A DNA stretch of 64,000 bases from Streptomyces capillispiralis (GCF_007829875.1 NZ_VIWV01000001.1:5302501-5366500), one strand, 5' to 3'. Shown: positions 42,352 through 53,932, counted from the first letter of the stretch. Notes: generated by a model not told the origin, from the sequence alone. Translations and numbers: made by a program.

Positions 42352-43118
42352 CAGCTGAGCAGTCCCGTGCGGATCGGTTCGGTGCCCGCCGGCGCGTGCG
42401 GGTGGACGTGGTCGTGGCCGGGCAGCGCGTGCTGGCCGACGGCCTTCGGGGGCGGGCCGTCGTGCAGGACGCAGCCGTCGCGCAGGACGACCGCCCGGTC
42501 GATCAGGGGCTCTAGCGGGCCCAGTTCGTGCAGGACGAGCAGGACGGTGGCGCCCTCGGCGACCTGGTGGCGCAGTGTGTCGGCGAGGACGTCCTGGCTG
42601 ACCAGGTCGACGCCCGCCATCGGCTCGTCCATGATCAGCAGTTCGGGTCCGGCGGCGAGGGCGCGGGCGATCAGGACGCGCTGGTGCTGGCCGCCGGAGA
42701 GGGCGTCGACCGAGTCCTTGGCGCGGTCCGCCATGCCGACCAGCTCCAGCGCGTCGCGCACCGCCTCGCGGTCGGCCTTGCGGAAGACGCCGAAGCGGGT
42801 GCGGGCCAGGCGGCCGGAGGAGACGACCTCGGTCACCGTGGCCGGGACGCCGCCCGCGGCGGTGGTGCGCTGCGGGACGTAGCCCACCCGCGCCCAGTCG
42901 CGGAAGCGGCCCTGCGGGGTGCCGAACAGCTCGATCTCGCCGGCGCTGACCGGCACCTGGCCGATGACGCCGCGCACGGCCGTCGACTTGCCCGAGCCGT
43001 TGGCGCCGAGCAGGGCGACGACCTCACCGCGGTGCACGGTGAGGTCGATGCCGCGCAGGACGGGGCGCGAACCGAGTTCTGCGCGGACGCCGCGCAGGGC
43101 GATGACGGGCTCCGTCAT
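42351..43118 (-). CDS. znuC: Zinc ABC transporter ATP-binding protein
   Basis: A 255-residue ABC ATPase with Walker A LLGANGSGKST, signature LSGGQHQRVLIARAL, Walker B LLIMDEPMAGVD and switch histidine LLVLHELG. A C-terminal His-rich tail (HALPGHDHVHPHAPAG) may bind zinc. ATG 43118 has GAGGAGG six bases upstream; a GTG start further upstream is less likely. Overlaps znuB by one base. Confidence 0.9.
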   Translation of the reverse strand: MTEPVIALRGVRAELGSRPVLRGIDLTVHRGEVVALLGANGSGKSTAVRGVIGQVPVSAGEIELFGTPQGRFRDWARVGYVPQRTTAAGGVPATVTEVVSSGRLARTRFGVFRKADREAVRDALELVGMADRAKDSVDALSGGQHQRVLIARALAAGPELLIMDEPMAGVDLVSQDVLADTLRHQVAEGATVLLVLHELGPLEPLIDRAVVLRDGCVLHDGPPPKAVGQHALPGHDHVHPHAPAGTEPIRTGLLS

Positions 43119-43141
43119 GCTGCCCTCCTCCGATGGGTCGG

Positions 43142-44170
43142 TCACTTGGCTCCCAGGGCCGTCCGCAGGGCCTTGAGGTTGGCCTCCATGACCTGGAAGT
43201 AGTCGTCGCCGCGGGACTCGTCGGTGATGCCCTCGAGCGGGTCGAGGACGTCCGTCTCGAGTCCGGCGTCGCCGGCGAGGGTCTTGGCGGTCTTGTCGCT
43301 GACGAGCGTCTCGTAGAACACGGTGGTGACGCCGTCGGCCTTGGCCATCTTCTCAAGTTCCTTCACGCGGGCGCCGCTGGGCTCGGACTCGGGGTCCAGG
43401 CCGCTGATGGCCTCCTCGGTCAGGCCGTAGCGCTCGGCGAGGTAGCCGAAGGCGGCGTGCGTGGTGATGAAGACGTCGGTCTTCCTGTCCCGCAGGCCGG
43501 TCTTGAAGGTGGTGTCGAGGTCGTTCAGCTTGCCGACCAGGGCCTCGGTGTTCTTCTTGTAGTCGGCGGCGTGGTCGGGGTCGGCCTTCTCGAAGGCCTT
43601 GCCGACGCCCTCGGCGACCTCGGCGTACTTCACCGGGTCCAGCCAGATGTGGGGGTCCTTGCCGCCCTCCGTCTCGTGGCTGTGGCCGTGCTCCTCCTCG
43701 GCGTGCTCGCCGGCGTGCTCCTCCTCGGCGTGCTCGTCCTCGTGGGCGTGCTCGTCGGCGGACTCCTCCGCGTGACCGCCGACCTCGGCGCCGTGCTCCT
43801 CCAGGGAGGTCAGGGTGGCCGCGTCGATCTTCGTCCTGACCTCGGACTGGCCGATGGCCTCGTCGACGGAGGGCTGGAGGCCCTTGAGGTAGAGCGCCGC
43901 GTCGGACTCCTGGAGCTGCGCGGTCTGCTTGGCGCTGATCTCCAGGTCGTGCGGCTCCTGGCCGGGCTCGGTGAGGCTGGTGACGTTGACGTGGTCGCCG
44001 CCGATCTGCTCGGCGAGGAAGGCCATCGGGTAGAACGACGCGACGACGTCGAACTTGTCGGTGCCGCCCGCGGCCGCGCTGTCGGAGGAACAGGCGGTCA
44101 GCGTTCCGAGGCCGAGTGCGGTGACCGCCGCCAGCGCGGCCCCGGATATGTGGTGTCGTCGTACGTTCAT
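43142..44170 (-). CDS. znuA: Zinc ABC transporter substrate-binding lipoprotein
   Basis: A 342-residue cluster A-I solute-binding protein. A lipoprotein signal peptide with lipobox LTACSS near residue 28, metal ligands in FYPMAFLAEQIGGDHVNV, EPGQEPHDLE, and FITTHAAFGYLAERYGL, and a long His/Glu-rich loop (about 120-165, with HAEEEHAGEHAEEEHGHSH) that gathers zinc. ATG 44170 is chosen; ATG 44176 is also in frame. First gene of the zinc operon, with the Zur box immediately upstream. Confidence 0.92.
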   Translation of the reverse strand: MNVRRHHISGAALAAVTALGLGTLTACSSDSAAAGGTDKFDVVASFYPMAFLAEQIGGDHVNVTSLTEPGQEPHDLEISAKQTAQLQESDAALYLKGLQPSVDEAIGQSEVRTKIDAATLTSLEEHGAEVGGHAEESADEHAHEDEHAEEEHAGEHAEEEHGHSHETEGGKDPHIWLDPVKYAEVAEGVGKAFEKADPDHAADYKKNTEALVGKLNDLDTTFKTGLRDRKTDVFITTHAAFGYLAERYGLTEEAISGLDPESEPSGARVKELEKMAKADGVTTVFYETLVSDKTAKTLAGDAGLETDVLDPLEGITDESRGDDYFQVMEANLKALRTALGAK

Positions 44171-44177
44171 GACACTC

Positions 44178-44207
44178 ATTTTCAACAAATATGGAAACCG
44201 TTGTCAA
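44178..44207 (-). promoter_or_regulatory. znuA promoter with Zur box
   Basis: On the minus strand TTGACA (44202-44207) and GAAAAT (44178-44183) are 18 bases apart, and GAAAAT ends seven bases before ATG 44170. The 15-base site TGGAAACCGTTGTCA (44192-44206) fits the actinobacterial Zur pattern TGAxAAxxxTTxTCA with one mismatch and overlaps the -35. Repression by zinc-loaded Zur is expected. Confidence 0.65.
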
Positions 44208-44330
44208 CAAAGCACGTGAGAGGCCTGTAGGGGGCACCGATTTGGTCGAGGGGCAGCCCCCGCCGGTAACCTGAAGCATTCGCTGGAAGCATCTCGCTTC
44301 GTCGCCCGTCGTCGTAATGAAGAGAGCACC

Positions 44331-45713
44331 GTGGCCGCCGACAAGATCGACACCATCGTCAGCCTGAGCAAGCGCCGTGGCTTCGTTTTCCCTTGTAGTG
44401 AGATCTACGGCGGCCAGCGTGCCGCCTGGGATTACGGGCCGCTGGGTGTCGAGCTCAAGGAGAACCTCAAGCGCCAGTGGTGGCGCTACATGGTCACGTC
44501 GCGCGAGGACGTCGTCGGTATCGACTCGTCCGTCATCCTGGCCCCCGAGGTGTGGGTGGCCTCCGGCCACGTCGCCACCTTCACGGACCCGCTGACCGAG
44601 TGCACCTCCTGCCACAAGCGGTTCCGCGCGGACCACTTGGAGGAGGCGTACGAGGAGAAGAAGGGCCACGCCCCGGAGAACGGCCTCGCCGACCTCAACT
44701 GCCCCAACTGCGGCAACAAGGGCACCTTCACCGAGCCCAAGCAGTTCTCGGGTCTGCTCTCCACCCACCTCGGCCCGACGCAGGACTCCGGCTCCATCGC
44801 CTACCTGCGCCCCGAGACCGCCCAGGGCATCTTCACCAACTTCGGCCAGGTGCAGACCACTTCGCGCCGCAAGCCGCCGTTCGGCATCGCCCAGATGGGC
44901 AAGTCCTTCCGCAACGAGATCACGCCCGGCAACTTCATCTTCCGCACCCGCGAGTTCGAGCAGATGGAGATGGAGTTCTTCGTCAAGCCGGGCGAGGACG
45001 AGCAGTGGCAGGAGTACTGGATGGAGCAGCGCTGGAACTGGTACACCGGCCTGGGCCTGCGCGAGGAGAACATGCGGTGGTACGAGCACCCGAAGGAGAA
45101 GCTCTCCCACTACTCCAAGCGCACCGCTGACATCGAATACCGCTTCTCGTTCGGCGGCAGCGAGTGGGGCGAGCTGGAGGGTGTCGCCAACCGCACCGAC
45201 TACGACCTCTCCGCCCACTCCAAGGCCTCCGGCCAGGACCTCTCCTACTTCGACCAGGAGGCCGGCGAGCGCTGGACGCCGTACGTCATCGAGCCGGCGG
45301 CCGGTGTCGGCCGGGCGATGCTCGCCTTCCTGCTCGACGCCTACGTCGAGGACGAGGCGCCCAACGCCAAGGGCAAGATGGAGAAGCGGACCGTGCTGCG
45401 GCTCGACCACCGCCTCGCCCCGGTCAAGGTCGCGGTGCTCCCGCTGTCCCGCAACGCCGACCTGTCCCCGAAGGCCAAGGGTCTCGCCCAGGCGCTGCGG
45501 CAGAACTGGAACATCGACTTCGACGACGCCGGCGCCATCGGCCGCCGTTACCGCCGGCAGGACGAGATCGGTACGCCGTTCTGCGTCACCGTCGACTTCG
45601 ACACCCTGGACGACAACGCGGTGACCGTGCGCGAGCGCGACACCATGAAGCAGGAGCGCGTCTCGCTGGACCAGATCGAGGGCTACCTCGCGTCCCGGCT
45701 GATCGGCTGCTGA
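44331..45713 (+). CDS. glyS: Glycyl-tRNA synthetase (class II, alpha2)
   Basis: A 460-residue synthetase charging tRNA-Gly. Class II motifs are seen: GFVFPCSEIYGG start, CTSCHKRFRADH and CPNCGNKGTF zinc pairs, motif 2 FRNEITPGNFIFRTREFEQMEMEFF, and motif 3 YVIEPAAGVGRAMLAFLLDAY; the anticodon-binding domain follows (APVKVAVLPLSRNADLSPKA). GTG 44331 (MAADKIDTIV) has a GAGAG-type ribosome binding site. Divergent from znuA. Confidence 0.95.
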   Translation: MAADKIDTIVSLSKRRGFVFPCSEIYGGQRAAWDYGPLGVELKENLKRQWWRYMVTSREDVVGIDSSVILAPEVWVASGHVATFTDPLTECTSCHKRFRADHLEEAYEEKKGHAPENGLADLNCPNCGNKGTFTEPKQFSGLLSTHLGPTQDSGSIAYLRPETAQGIFTNFGQVQTTSRRKPPFGIAQMGKSFRNEITPGNFIFRTREFEQMEMEFFVKPGEDEQWQEYWMEQRWNWYTGLGLREENMRWYEHPKEKLSHYSKRTADIEYRFSFGGSEWGELEGVANRTDYDLSAHSKASGQDLSYFDQEAGERWTPYVIEPAAGVGRAMLAFLLDAYVEDEAPNAKGKMEKRTVLRLDHRLAPVKVAVLPLSRNADLSPKAKGLAQALRQNWNIDFDDAGAIGRRYRRQDEIGTPFCVTVDFDTLDDNAVTVRERDTMKQERVSLDQIEGYLASRLIGC

Positions 45714-45747
45714 CGGTCCTGCGTCCCGCGCCGTAGTACGCGGCCTC

Positions 45748-45787
45748 CGCCCACCCTCCTCCGACTCGGTCGGCCGGGGGGTGGGCG
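45748..45787 (+). terminator. Terminator-like hairpin after glyS
   Basis: CGCCCACCC and GGGTGGGCG around a 22-base loop, about 35 bases after the glyS stop. Confidence 0.5.
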
Positions 45788-45830
45788 TCTTCGTGCGCCG
45801 GACGCGCGGTGAGCCCGCGCGCCTGAGCGC

Positions 45831-46037
45831 TCACGGCTCCGACGGGTCCACCGTCGCCTGGTGCGCCCGGACCAGATGCTCCCGCGCCTTGGGCCACGGC
45901 AGGAACGGGGCGCCCCTGCGCCAGCCGCACGTGTCGCATCTGAGCGTGCGCTGCACACCGGTGCGTTCGACCCGTACGACGTGTTCGCGGCCGTGCAGGT
46001 CCCAGCGGCTGACCTTGCTCGTGTCGATCCGCGGCAT
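45831..46037 (-). CDS. Small C2H2-like zinc-finger protein
   Basis: A 68-residue protein (MPRIDTSKVSRWDLHGREHV...). LRCDTCGWRRGAPF gives Cys34 and Cys37, and REHLVRAH gives His54 and His59, spaced like a zinc finger in which a helix carries the histidines. ATG 46037 has GGAGGA upstream on its strand. Cytosolic; may bind nucleic acid or act as a partner domain. Not recognised otherwise. Confidence 0.6.
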   Translation of the reverse strand: MPRIDTSKVSRWDLHGREHVVRVERTGVQRTLRCDTCGWRRGAPFLPWPKAREHLVRAHQATVDPSEP

Positions 46038-46182
46038 GAATCCTCCGGCGTCGGGGGGTGATGTCGCCCTACGTCTGCCCCCGTTCGGGGACGACAAGGA
46101 GTGTGCGGCGAGAACGGCACGATCCGGAGATGTGCGGCACCACCGGACCGCATGCGTGGGCGGGCACCACGAGTTGGGCCGG

Positions 46183-47637
46183 TCAGACGTCCGCCGGGGT
46201 GGCCCGGCGGGTCTCCGGCGAGGTCAGCCGCCCGGCCGTGCGCTCCGCGGTGGCGCGGGCCCAGCGGCCCGAGGTCAGGGCGCCCACCAGCAGGACCGAC
46301 AGACCGCACGCGGCGAGGATCCACCAGCCGGGCCGCGCGGCCGGCACGAACGCGTCCGCGTACGACGAGGAGCCGACGCCCGCCGCCAGCACCGCGCCGA
46401 CCACCGCCACGCCCAGCGTCTGGCCGAGCTGGCGGCTGGTGGAGGCGACCGCCGAGGCCACCCCGGCCTGCGCGGTCGGCATGCCGGAGACGGCCGTGTT
46501 GGTGATGGGGGCGTTGACGAAGCCGAAGCCGATGCCGAACAGGACGTAGCCGAGGAACAGGGTGGTGTCCGACGTCTCGGCCTCGAAGAGGGCGAAGAGG
46601 AGCCCGCTGGCCGTCATCGCGCCGCCCGCGACCAGCAGCGGCAGGCGCGGGCCCCGGCTGCCGACCAGCCGGCCGGACAGCGGGGCGCACAGGAACGTGG
46701 GGACGGCCATCGGGAGCATCCACAGGCCCGCCTCCAGGGCGCTCAGGCCCCGGACGTTCTGGAGGTACAGCGTGGACAGGAACAGGAACCCGCCGAGCGC
46801 CGCGAACGCGCTCACCGCGATCACGGTGGCCCCGCTGAACGGGGCGGAGCGGAAGAACCGCAGGTCGATGAGGGGTTCGGGGCGGCGCGGCTCGTAGCGC
46901 AGGAGGGCGAGCAGGGCGGCGAGGGCCACGGCGGCGAAGGGGGCGGTCACCGCGAGGGCGGCGTGCGGGGCCTCGATGATCGCGTACGTGAGGGAGCCGA
47001 AGAGGACGATCACCAGGAGCTGGCCCACCGGGTCCGGGCGGCGCGCCTTCGGCGCGCGGGACTCCGGGACGAAACGCCAGGTGAGCAGCAGCGCGGCCAG
47101 CCCCACCGGCAGGTTGATCCAGAAGATGGCGCGCCAGCCGACCGACTCCACCAGCAGCCCGCCGACCAGGGGACCGGCGGCCATCGAGATGCCGACGACC
47201 GCGCCCCACGCACCGATCGCGCGGGCCCGCTCGCGCCGGTCGGTGAAGGTGTTGGTGATGATCGACATGGCGACCGGGTTCAGCATCGAGCCGCCCACCG
47301 CCTGCACCGTACGGAACGCCACCAGCGACGGCAGGTCCGGCGCGAGCGAGCACAGCACCGAGCCGAGGGTGAAGACCACCAGGCCCGCCATGAACACCCG
47401 TCTGCGGCCGATCCGGTCGGCGGTGGAGCCCGCGAGCATCAGCAGCGACGCCAGGACGAGGGTGTACGCGTCGATGGTCCACTGCAGGCCCGAGGTGCTC
47501 GCGTGGAACTCCCGCTGCATGGCGGGCAGGGCGACGTTCAGGACCGTGTTGTCCAGGCTCACGATCAGCAGGCTCATGCAGCAGATCGCGAGCACCAGCA
47601 TGCGACGGCCGTGGCTGAGCTCGGGCATGGGCGCCAT
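46183..47637 (-). CDS. DHA2-type MFS drug exporter (14 TM)
   Basis: A 484-residue exporter with about 14 membrane helices. DHA2 family marks are SLDNTVLNVALPAMQREFHAS (motif D1-like), LAGSTADRIGRRRVFMAG (motif A), and AVGGSMLNPVAMSIITNTF with GPLVGGLLVESVGWRAIFWINLPVG (motif C/central). ATG 47637 and 47628 are both possible. Upstream, TAGT/ACTA half-sites around 47653-47667 hint at a regulator site, but no regulator gene is adjacent. Substrate unknown. Confidence 0.87.
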   Translation of the reverse strand: MAPMPELSHGRRMLVLAICCMSLLIVSLDNTVLNVALPAMQREFHASTSGLQWTIDAYTLVLASLLMLAGSTADRIGRRRVFMAGLVVFTLGSVLCSLAPDLPSLVAFRTVQAVGGSMLNPVAMSIITNTFTDRRERARAIGAWGAVVGISMAAGPLVGGLLVESVGWRAIFWINLPVGLAALLLTWRFVPESRAPKARRPDPVGQLLVIVLFGSLTYAIIEAPHAALAVTAPFAAVALAALLALLRYEPRRPEPLIDLRFFRSAPFSGATVIAVSAFAALGGFLFLSTLYLQNVRGLSALEAGLWMLPMAVPTFLCAPLSGRLVGSRGPRLPLLVAGGAMTASGLLFALFEAETSDTTLFLGYVLFGIGFGFVNAPITNTAVSGMPTAQAGVASAVASTSRQLGQTLGVAVVGAVLAAGVGSSSYADAFVPAARPGWWILAACGLSVLLVGALTSGRWARATAERTAGRLTSPETRRATPADV

Positions 47638-47724
47638 CGTACGCCCGCTTCGATAGTGCGTCTAACTAATGACCGCTACACGGTCCCCGGGTCCGGGCCG
47701 TGCCGGGCAGTCCGCGGCATGCGG

Positions 47725-47730
47725 GACAAT
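47725..47730 (+). promoter_or_regulatory. Candidate -10 element for leaderless dusB
   Basis: GACAAT six bases before the dusB ATG, in the same GACAATGG context as era and recO. Confidence 0.4.
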
Positions 47731-47736
47731 GGGGCC

Positions 47737-48891
47737 ATGTCCACGCCCCTGTCGACGACGAACCCGTCCCTGCGGATCGGCCCGCACGCGGTGCAGCCGC
47801 CCGTCGTCCTGGCCCCCATGGCCGGGATCACCAACGCCCCGTTCCGGACGCTGTGCCGGGAGTTCAGCGGGGGCAAGGGGCTGTTCGTCAGCGAGATGAT
47901 CACCACCCGGGCGCTGGTCGAACGCAACGACAAGACGATGCAGCTGATCCGCTTCGACGCGAGCGAGAAGCCCCGCTCCATCCAGCTGTACGGCGTCGAC
48001 CCGGCGACCGTCGGCAAGGCCGTCCGCATGATCGCGGAGGAGGACCTCGCCGACCACATCGACCTCAACTTCGGCTGCCCGGTGCCCAAGGTGACCCGCA
48101 AGGGCGGCGGCTCGGCCCTGCCCTACAAGCGCAACCTGCTGCGGTCCATCCTGCGCGAGGCCGTCGCCGGCGCCGGGGACCTGCCGGTGACGATGAAGAT
48201 GCGCAAGGGCATCGACGACGACCACCTCACCTACCTGGACGCCGGACGGATCGCGGTGGAGGAGGGCGTGACCGCCATCGCGCTCCACGGCCGCACCGCC
48301 GCCCAGCACTACGGCGGCACCGCCGACTGGGAGGCGATCGCCCGGTTGAAGGAGCACGTCCCGGAGATCCCGGTGCTCGGCAACGGCGACATCTGGTCGG
48401 CCGAGGACGCGCTGCGGATGGTGCGCGAGACGGGCTGCGACGGCGTGGTCGTGGGCCGGGGCTGCCTGGGCCGGCCGTGGCTGTTCGCGGATCTGGTGGC
48501 GGCGTTCGAAGGGCGCGCGCAGGACCTCGCGCGGCCCGCGCTCCGGGAGGTCGCGGACGTGATGGTCCGGCACGCCACGCTGCTCGGCGAGTGGATCGGC
48601 GACGAGGCGCGCGGGGTGATCGACTTCCGCAAGCACGTTGCCTGGTACCTGAAGGGCTTCGCGGTCGGCTCCGAGATGCGCAAGCGCCTCGCGGTCACGT
48701 CCTCGCTGGCACAGCTGCGGGCGGGACTGGACGAGCTGGACCTCGACCAGCCCTGGCCCACCGGCGCCGACGGCCCCCGCGGCCGGACGTCCGGGAACAA
48801 CCGCGTGGTGCTGCCGGACGGCTGGCTGAAGGACCCGTACGACTGCGCGGGCGTGACCGAGGACGCGGAGCTCGACACCTCCGGCGGCTGA
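47737..48891 (+). CDS. dusB: tRNA-dihydrouridine synthase
   Basis: A 384-residue FMN enzyme that reduces uridine to dihydrouridine in tRNA. Dus signatures are VVLAPMAGITNAPFR, IDLNFGCPVPKVTRKGGGSAL with the catalytic cysteine, TMKMRKGIDDD, ALHGRTAAQHYGGTADW, and LGNGDIWSAEDAL. The C-terminal helical domain has RGVIDFRKHVAWYLKGF. ATG 47737 lies next to a probable leaderless promoter and has no Shine-Dalgarno. Confidence 0.93.
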   Translation: MSTPLSTTNPSLRIGPHAVQPPVVLAPMAGITNAPFRTLCREFSGGKGLFVSEMITTRALVERNDKTMQLIRFDASEKPRSIQLYGVDPATVGKAVRMIAEEDLADHIDLNFGCPVPKVTRKGGGSALPYKRNLLRSILREAVAGAGDLPVTMKMRKGIDDDHLTYLDAGRIAVEEGVTAIALHGRTAAQHYGGTADWEAIARLKEHVPEIPVLGNGDIWSAEDALRMVRETGCDGVVVGRGCLGRPWLFADLVAAFEGRAQDLARPALREVADVMVRHATLLGEWIGDEARGVIDFRKHVAWYLKGFAVGSEMRKRLAVTSSLAQLRAGLDELDLDQPWPTGADGPRGRTSGNNRVVLPDGWLKDPYDCAGVTEDAELDTSGG

Positions 48892-48902
48892 ACGGCGCTC
48901 CG

Positions 48903-48936
48903 GGAGGGGGTCCGCGGCATCGAGCCGCGGGCCTCC
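48903..48936 (+). terminator. Terminator hairpin after dusB
   Basis: CCGCGGC-ATCGA-GCCGCGG within flanking GGAGG/CCTCC, followed by TTTC, 14 bases after the dusB stop. Confidence 0.7.
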
Positions 48937-49459
48937 TTTCCGCTGTCCCGGCCGGTGGTGGGGCGGACCCGGCGTGGGGGCCCGGGTCCGCCCCCGTTCC
49001 GTACGGACGGGGCGGCCGGTGTGTTCATCCGTCGGGCGCGGCGCGGTGCCGCCGCCGGGTCGGCGGGTCGGGCCGGGAGCGGTCCGCATGGTGAAATCCG
49101 CCCCGGTGTGGCAGCGTGATTCTCGCCACCCTTGATAAGGGTTGCGCTCACATGAGCGGATCTCGGGCGGTTGCACTTCTCAAAGGGTGGCACTGAGTGC
49201 CATCTCTTGATCGTTCATCGAGCGAAATCAAACGTGGAGTTTGCCGCTCGAATGAGCACCTGGAGGGTCGTGTCGGGAGTCCCGCGTTCAAGAAGTGAAA
49301 ACACATGGCTGGGATCGCTTGCCAAGCTTTGACTTTCGATCCGCTGGCGGACGAGTGGTTACAGGCGCATGACGCACAAGTGGACGTACCCATGTGCCTT
49401 TGATCTGGGTACATTCCTCGCCGTCAGGGCAGCCACCGCGTCCTCGAGGAGTCGGACCC
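48937..49459. promoter_or_regulatory. Upstream region of ppdK with two palindromes
   Basis: A 520-base region without a supported ORF and with lower GC than its flanks. It holds TGGCACT-G-AGTGCCA (49188-49202, perfect 7-base arms) and GTACCCA/TGGGTAC (49386-49392 and 49406-49412, perfect 7-base arms). TACATT at 49410-49415 is a candidate -10 about 45 bases before the GTG, and the second palindrome overlaps it. Transcriptional control of ppdK by at least one regulator is likely; which one is not evident. Confidence 0.5.
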
Positions 49460-52207
<2,748 letters not shown>

Positions 52208-52231
52208 CCCCCTCCGGGGCGGCGCGAAGCC

Positions 52232-52284
52232 CCGGAGCCGTTGCCTGTCACCCGACCACCCTCACCGATCGGCAACGGCTCCGG
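52232..52284 (+). terminator. 14-base inverted repeat after ppdK
   Basis: CCGGAGCCGTTGCC and GGCAACGGCTCCGG, perfect, loop of 25 bases, 25 bases after the ppdK stop. Confidence 0.65.
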
Positions 52285-52295
52285 ACCACGAAGGA

Positions 52296-52327
52296 GAGGG
52301 CGGCACCCGTGCGGGGGTGCCGCCCTC
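52296..52327 (+). terminator. Second strong hairpin after ppdK
   Basis: GAGGGCGGCACCC-GTGCGG-GGGTGCCGCCCTC, a perfect 13-base stem with a 6-base loop, the strongest terminator-type structure in the window. The 298 bases after it up to 52625 contain no supported gene. Confidence 0.8.
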
Positions 52328-52625
52328 CCGTCGTTCCCCGTGCTGGACGTCGTCGGCGAGAATCGTGCGGCCGCCGCGGACGAGGCCCGGCAGGAGACAG
52401 CGCGTCAGGCCGAACGGGTTTCCCTGCCCCGGTTCAGCGGGCTGCCCCGTCGGGGTGCGCCGTGGCGGCCGACGGAGCAGTGGCACCGTCCCCGACCTGC
52501 CCTGCACCGCCCCAACGGCTGTGCTGTCGAGCACTCCGCACCGGCGTCGTGGCAGCCCCGGCGGGCTGTAGTGTCTCGTGCCGGACTCACGGAGCCGCCG
52601 TGGTGGGGGAGTGCAGGGAGCAGCA

Positions 52626-53294
52626 GTGCCACTGGGAATACGCAGGAGCAGCATCAGGCCGCTGAGTGCCATGGGCGGGTACGCCGTCGACCCCTGGCGG
52701 TCGTTCCGGCGCACGGTCGGGGCGGTGCTCTTCGGGTGGGCCGCCGCGGCCGTCACCGCGGGGGCGTCCTACCTGGCGCTGCGCTGGGTGTGGGTGCCCA
52801 TTGCCGTGGGGGTTCCGCTGTGTCTGGCGTTCGCCGTGTTCCTGATGCTGCTCCATCGTGCGGGGTGGATCGCCCTGCTGTCGTTCGTGCCGGGGCTGTT
52901 CGTCCTCGTCGGGGCCGTCCAGTACGCGCCCGAGGCGGCGTTGGAGCTGCGCGGGGTGCGCGAGAGCGTGGTGATCGTGGCGGACAGTGTGGACGAGACC
53001 GGTGGTGACAACCACCGGTTCACGCTGCGTACGGCGGAGGGCGAGGAGTTGGCGGAGCGGCTCACCCACAACGGTGACGGCTCGGGTCTGGAGGTGGGGG
53101 ACCGGCTCGATGTCCTCCGTGACCCGGAGGGTGTGGCGCCCATGGAGCAGGCGGACGAGGTGGACGCGGCGGGGCGGCTGAGTGGTCTGATCGGCGGCCT
53201 CGTGGCGTGGACGCTCCTGGCGCTGCTCGCCGGGCGGCGCGGGCATGTGCGCCGCCGGCGCGGGAAGACCGACTCCCTGTTGCTGTCCCTGTAG
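52626..53294 (+). CDS. Membrane protein of unknown function
   Basis: A 222-residue protein with three N-terminal membrane helices (AVLFGWAAAAVTAGASYLAL, WVPIAVGVPLCLAFAVFLMLL, ALLSFVPGLFVLVGAV), an extracytoplasmic beta-rich domain (ESVVIVADSVDETGGDNHRF, GDRLDVLRDPEG) and a last helix LIGGLVAWTLLALLAG near the basic C-terminus. GTG 52626 has AGGGAG five bases upstream, favouring it over the longer open frame from 52578. Not recognised. Confidence 0.72.
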   Translation: MPLGIRRSSIRPLSAMGGYAVDPWRSFRRTVGAVLFGWAAAAVTAGASYLALRWVWVPIAVGVPLCLAFAVFLMLLHRAGWIALLSFVPGLFVLVGAVQYAPEAALELRGVRESVVIVADSVDETGGDNHRFTLRTAEGEELAERLTHNGDGSGLEVGDRLDVLRDPEGVAPMEQADEVDAAGRLSGLIGGLVAWTLLALLAGRRGHVRRRRGKTDSLLLSL

Positions 53295-53328
53295 GGGCGG
53301 GGGGAGCCGGTCTGTGCGCGGGACGGTG

Positions 53329-53772
53329 TCAGTCGGAGCCGCCGCGTCGCCTGCGGGCCGCGATCATCACGCCGCCGCCCAGCAGGACGACGGCCGCGCC
53401 GCCGGCCGCGATGTACGGGGTGGCGTCGCTGCCGCCGGTCTCGGCGAGGTCGGTGCCGCCGCCCTGCTCCTCGCTGCCGGAGCCGGTGTCCTCCGTGGTC
53501 CCGGTCCCGGCGTCGTCGCCGGTGTCGGTCCCGGTCTCCTCGTGGGGCGTGAAGTCCGCGGGCGGCTTGTCGCAGCCGATGCCGTCGCCGTCGCGGTCCA
53601 GGTGCTTGCCGTAGTGGGGGCTGGACGCGGGGATGTGGGCGTGCCCGTTCGCGTACGCCTCGGAGCAGTTCTCGAACGGGGTGTTGCCGCCGTGTGCCGT
53701 CGCGGTGGCCGGTACGGCGGCCAGGGCGAGTGCGGCGAGGACCGCGGCGGCGGAGGTACGGATCGGGTTCAT
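53329..53772 (-). CDS. Excalibur-domain surface protein with LAETG sorting signal
   Basis: A 147-residue exported protein. A signal peptide (MNPIRTSAAAVLAALALAAVPATATA) is followed by an Excalibur domain with DRDGDGIGCD calcium-binding loop (about 59-68) and paired cysteines, then a Thr/Gly/Glu-rich stalk. The C-terminus has LAETG (109-113), a hydrophobic helix and RRRR: a cell-wall sorting signal of the LAxTG type recognised by class E sortases of Streptomyces. Surface anchoring is inferred. Confidence 0.85.
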   Translation of the reverse strand: MNPIRTSAAAVLAALALAAVPATATAHGGNTPFENCSEAYANGHAHIPASSPHYGKHLDRDGDGIGCDKPPADFTPHEETGTDTGDDAGTGTTEDTGSGSEEQGGGTDLAETGGSDATPYIAAGGAAVVLLGGGVMIAARRRRGGSD

Positions 53773-53932
53773 GGTGAGGAGCCCCCCAGATCGGGCGATT
53801 GCGTGTGCTTGGTGCGAGCGTGACGAAGCTACTGGGGGGCTCGTGCCCTGTGGGGCGTATGAAAAGCCTGTGATGCGAACGTGATGTGACCGGAGAGTAG
53901 CTCTCCGCTATCGGGCTGCCGTCACCCCGGCG

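Noticed and set aside
48309..49193. A minus-strand Ser/Arg-rich frame over the dusB end
   Set aside because: Low-complexity antisense frame with no domain or ribosome binding site.
49188..49202. TGGCACTGAGTGCCA as a CIRCE (HrcA) element
   Set aside because: CIRCE has TTAGCACTC-N9-GAGTGCTAA; here the arms are shorter and the spacer is one base.
52328..52625. Short plus-strand frames between ppdK and the membrane protein
   Set aside because: They are arginine/proline-rich, lack a ribosome binding site and cover the terminator hairpins.
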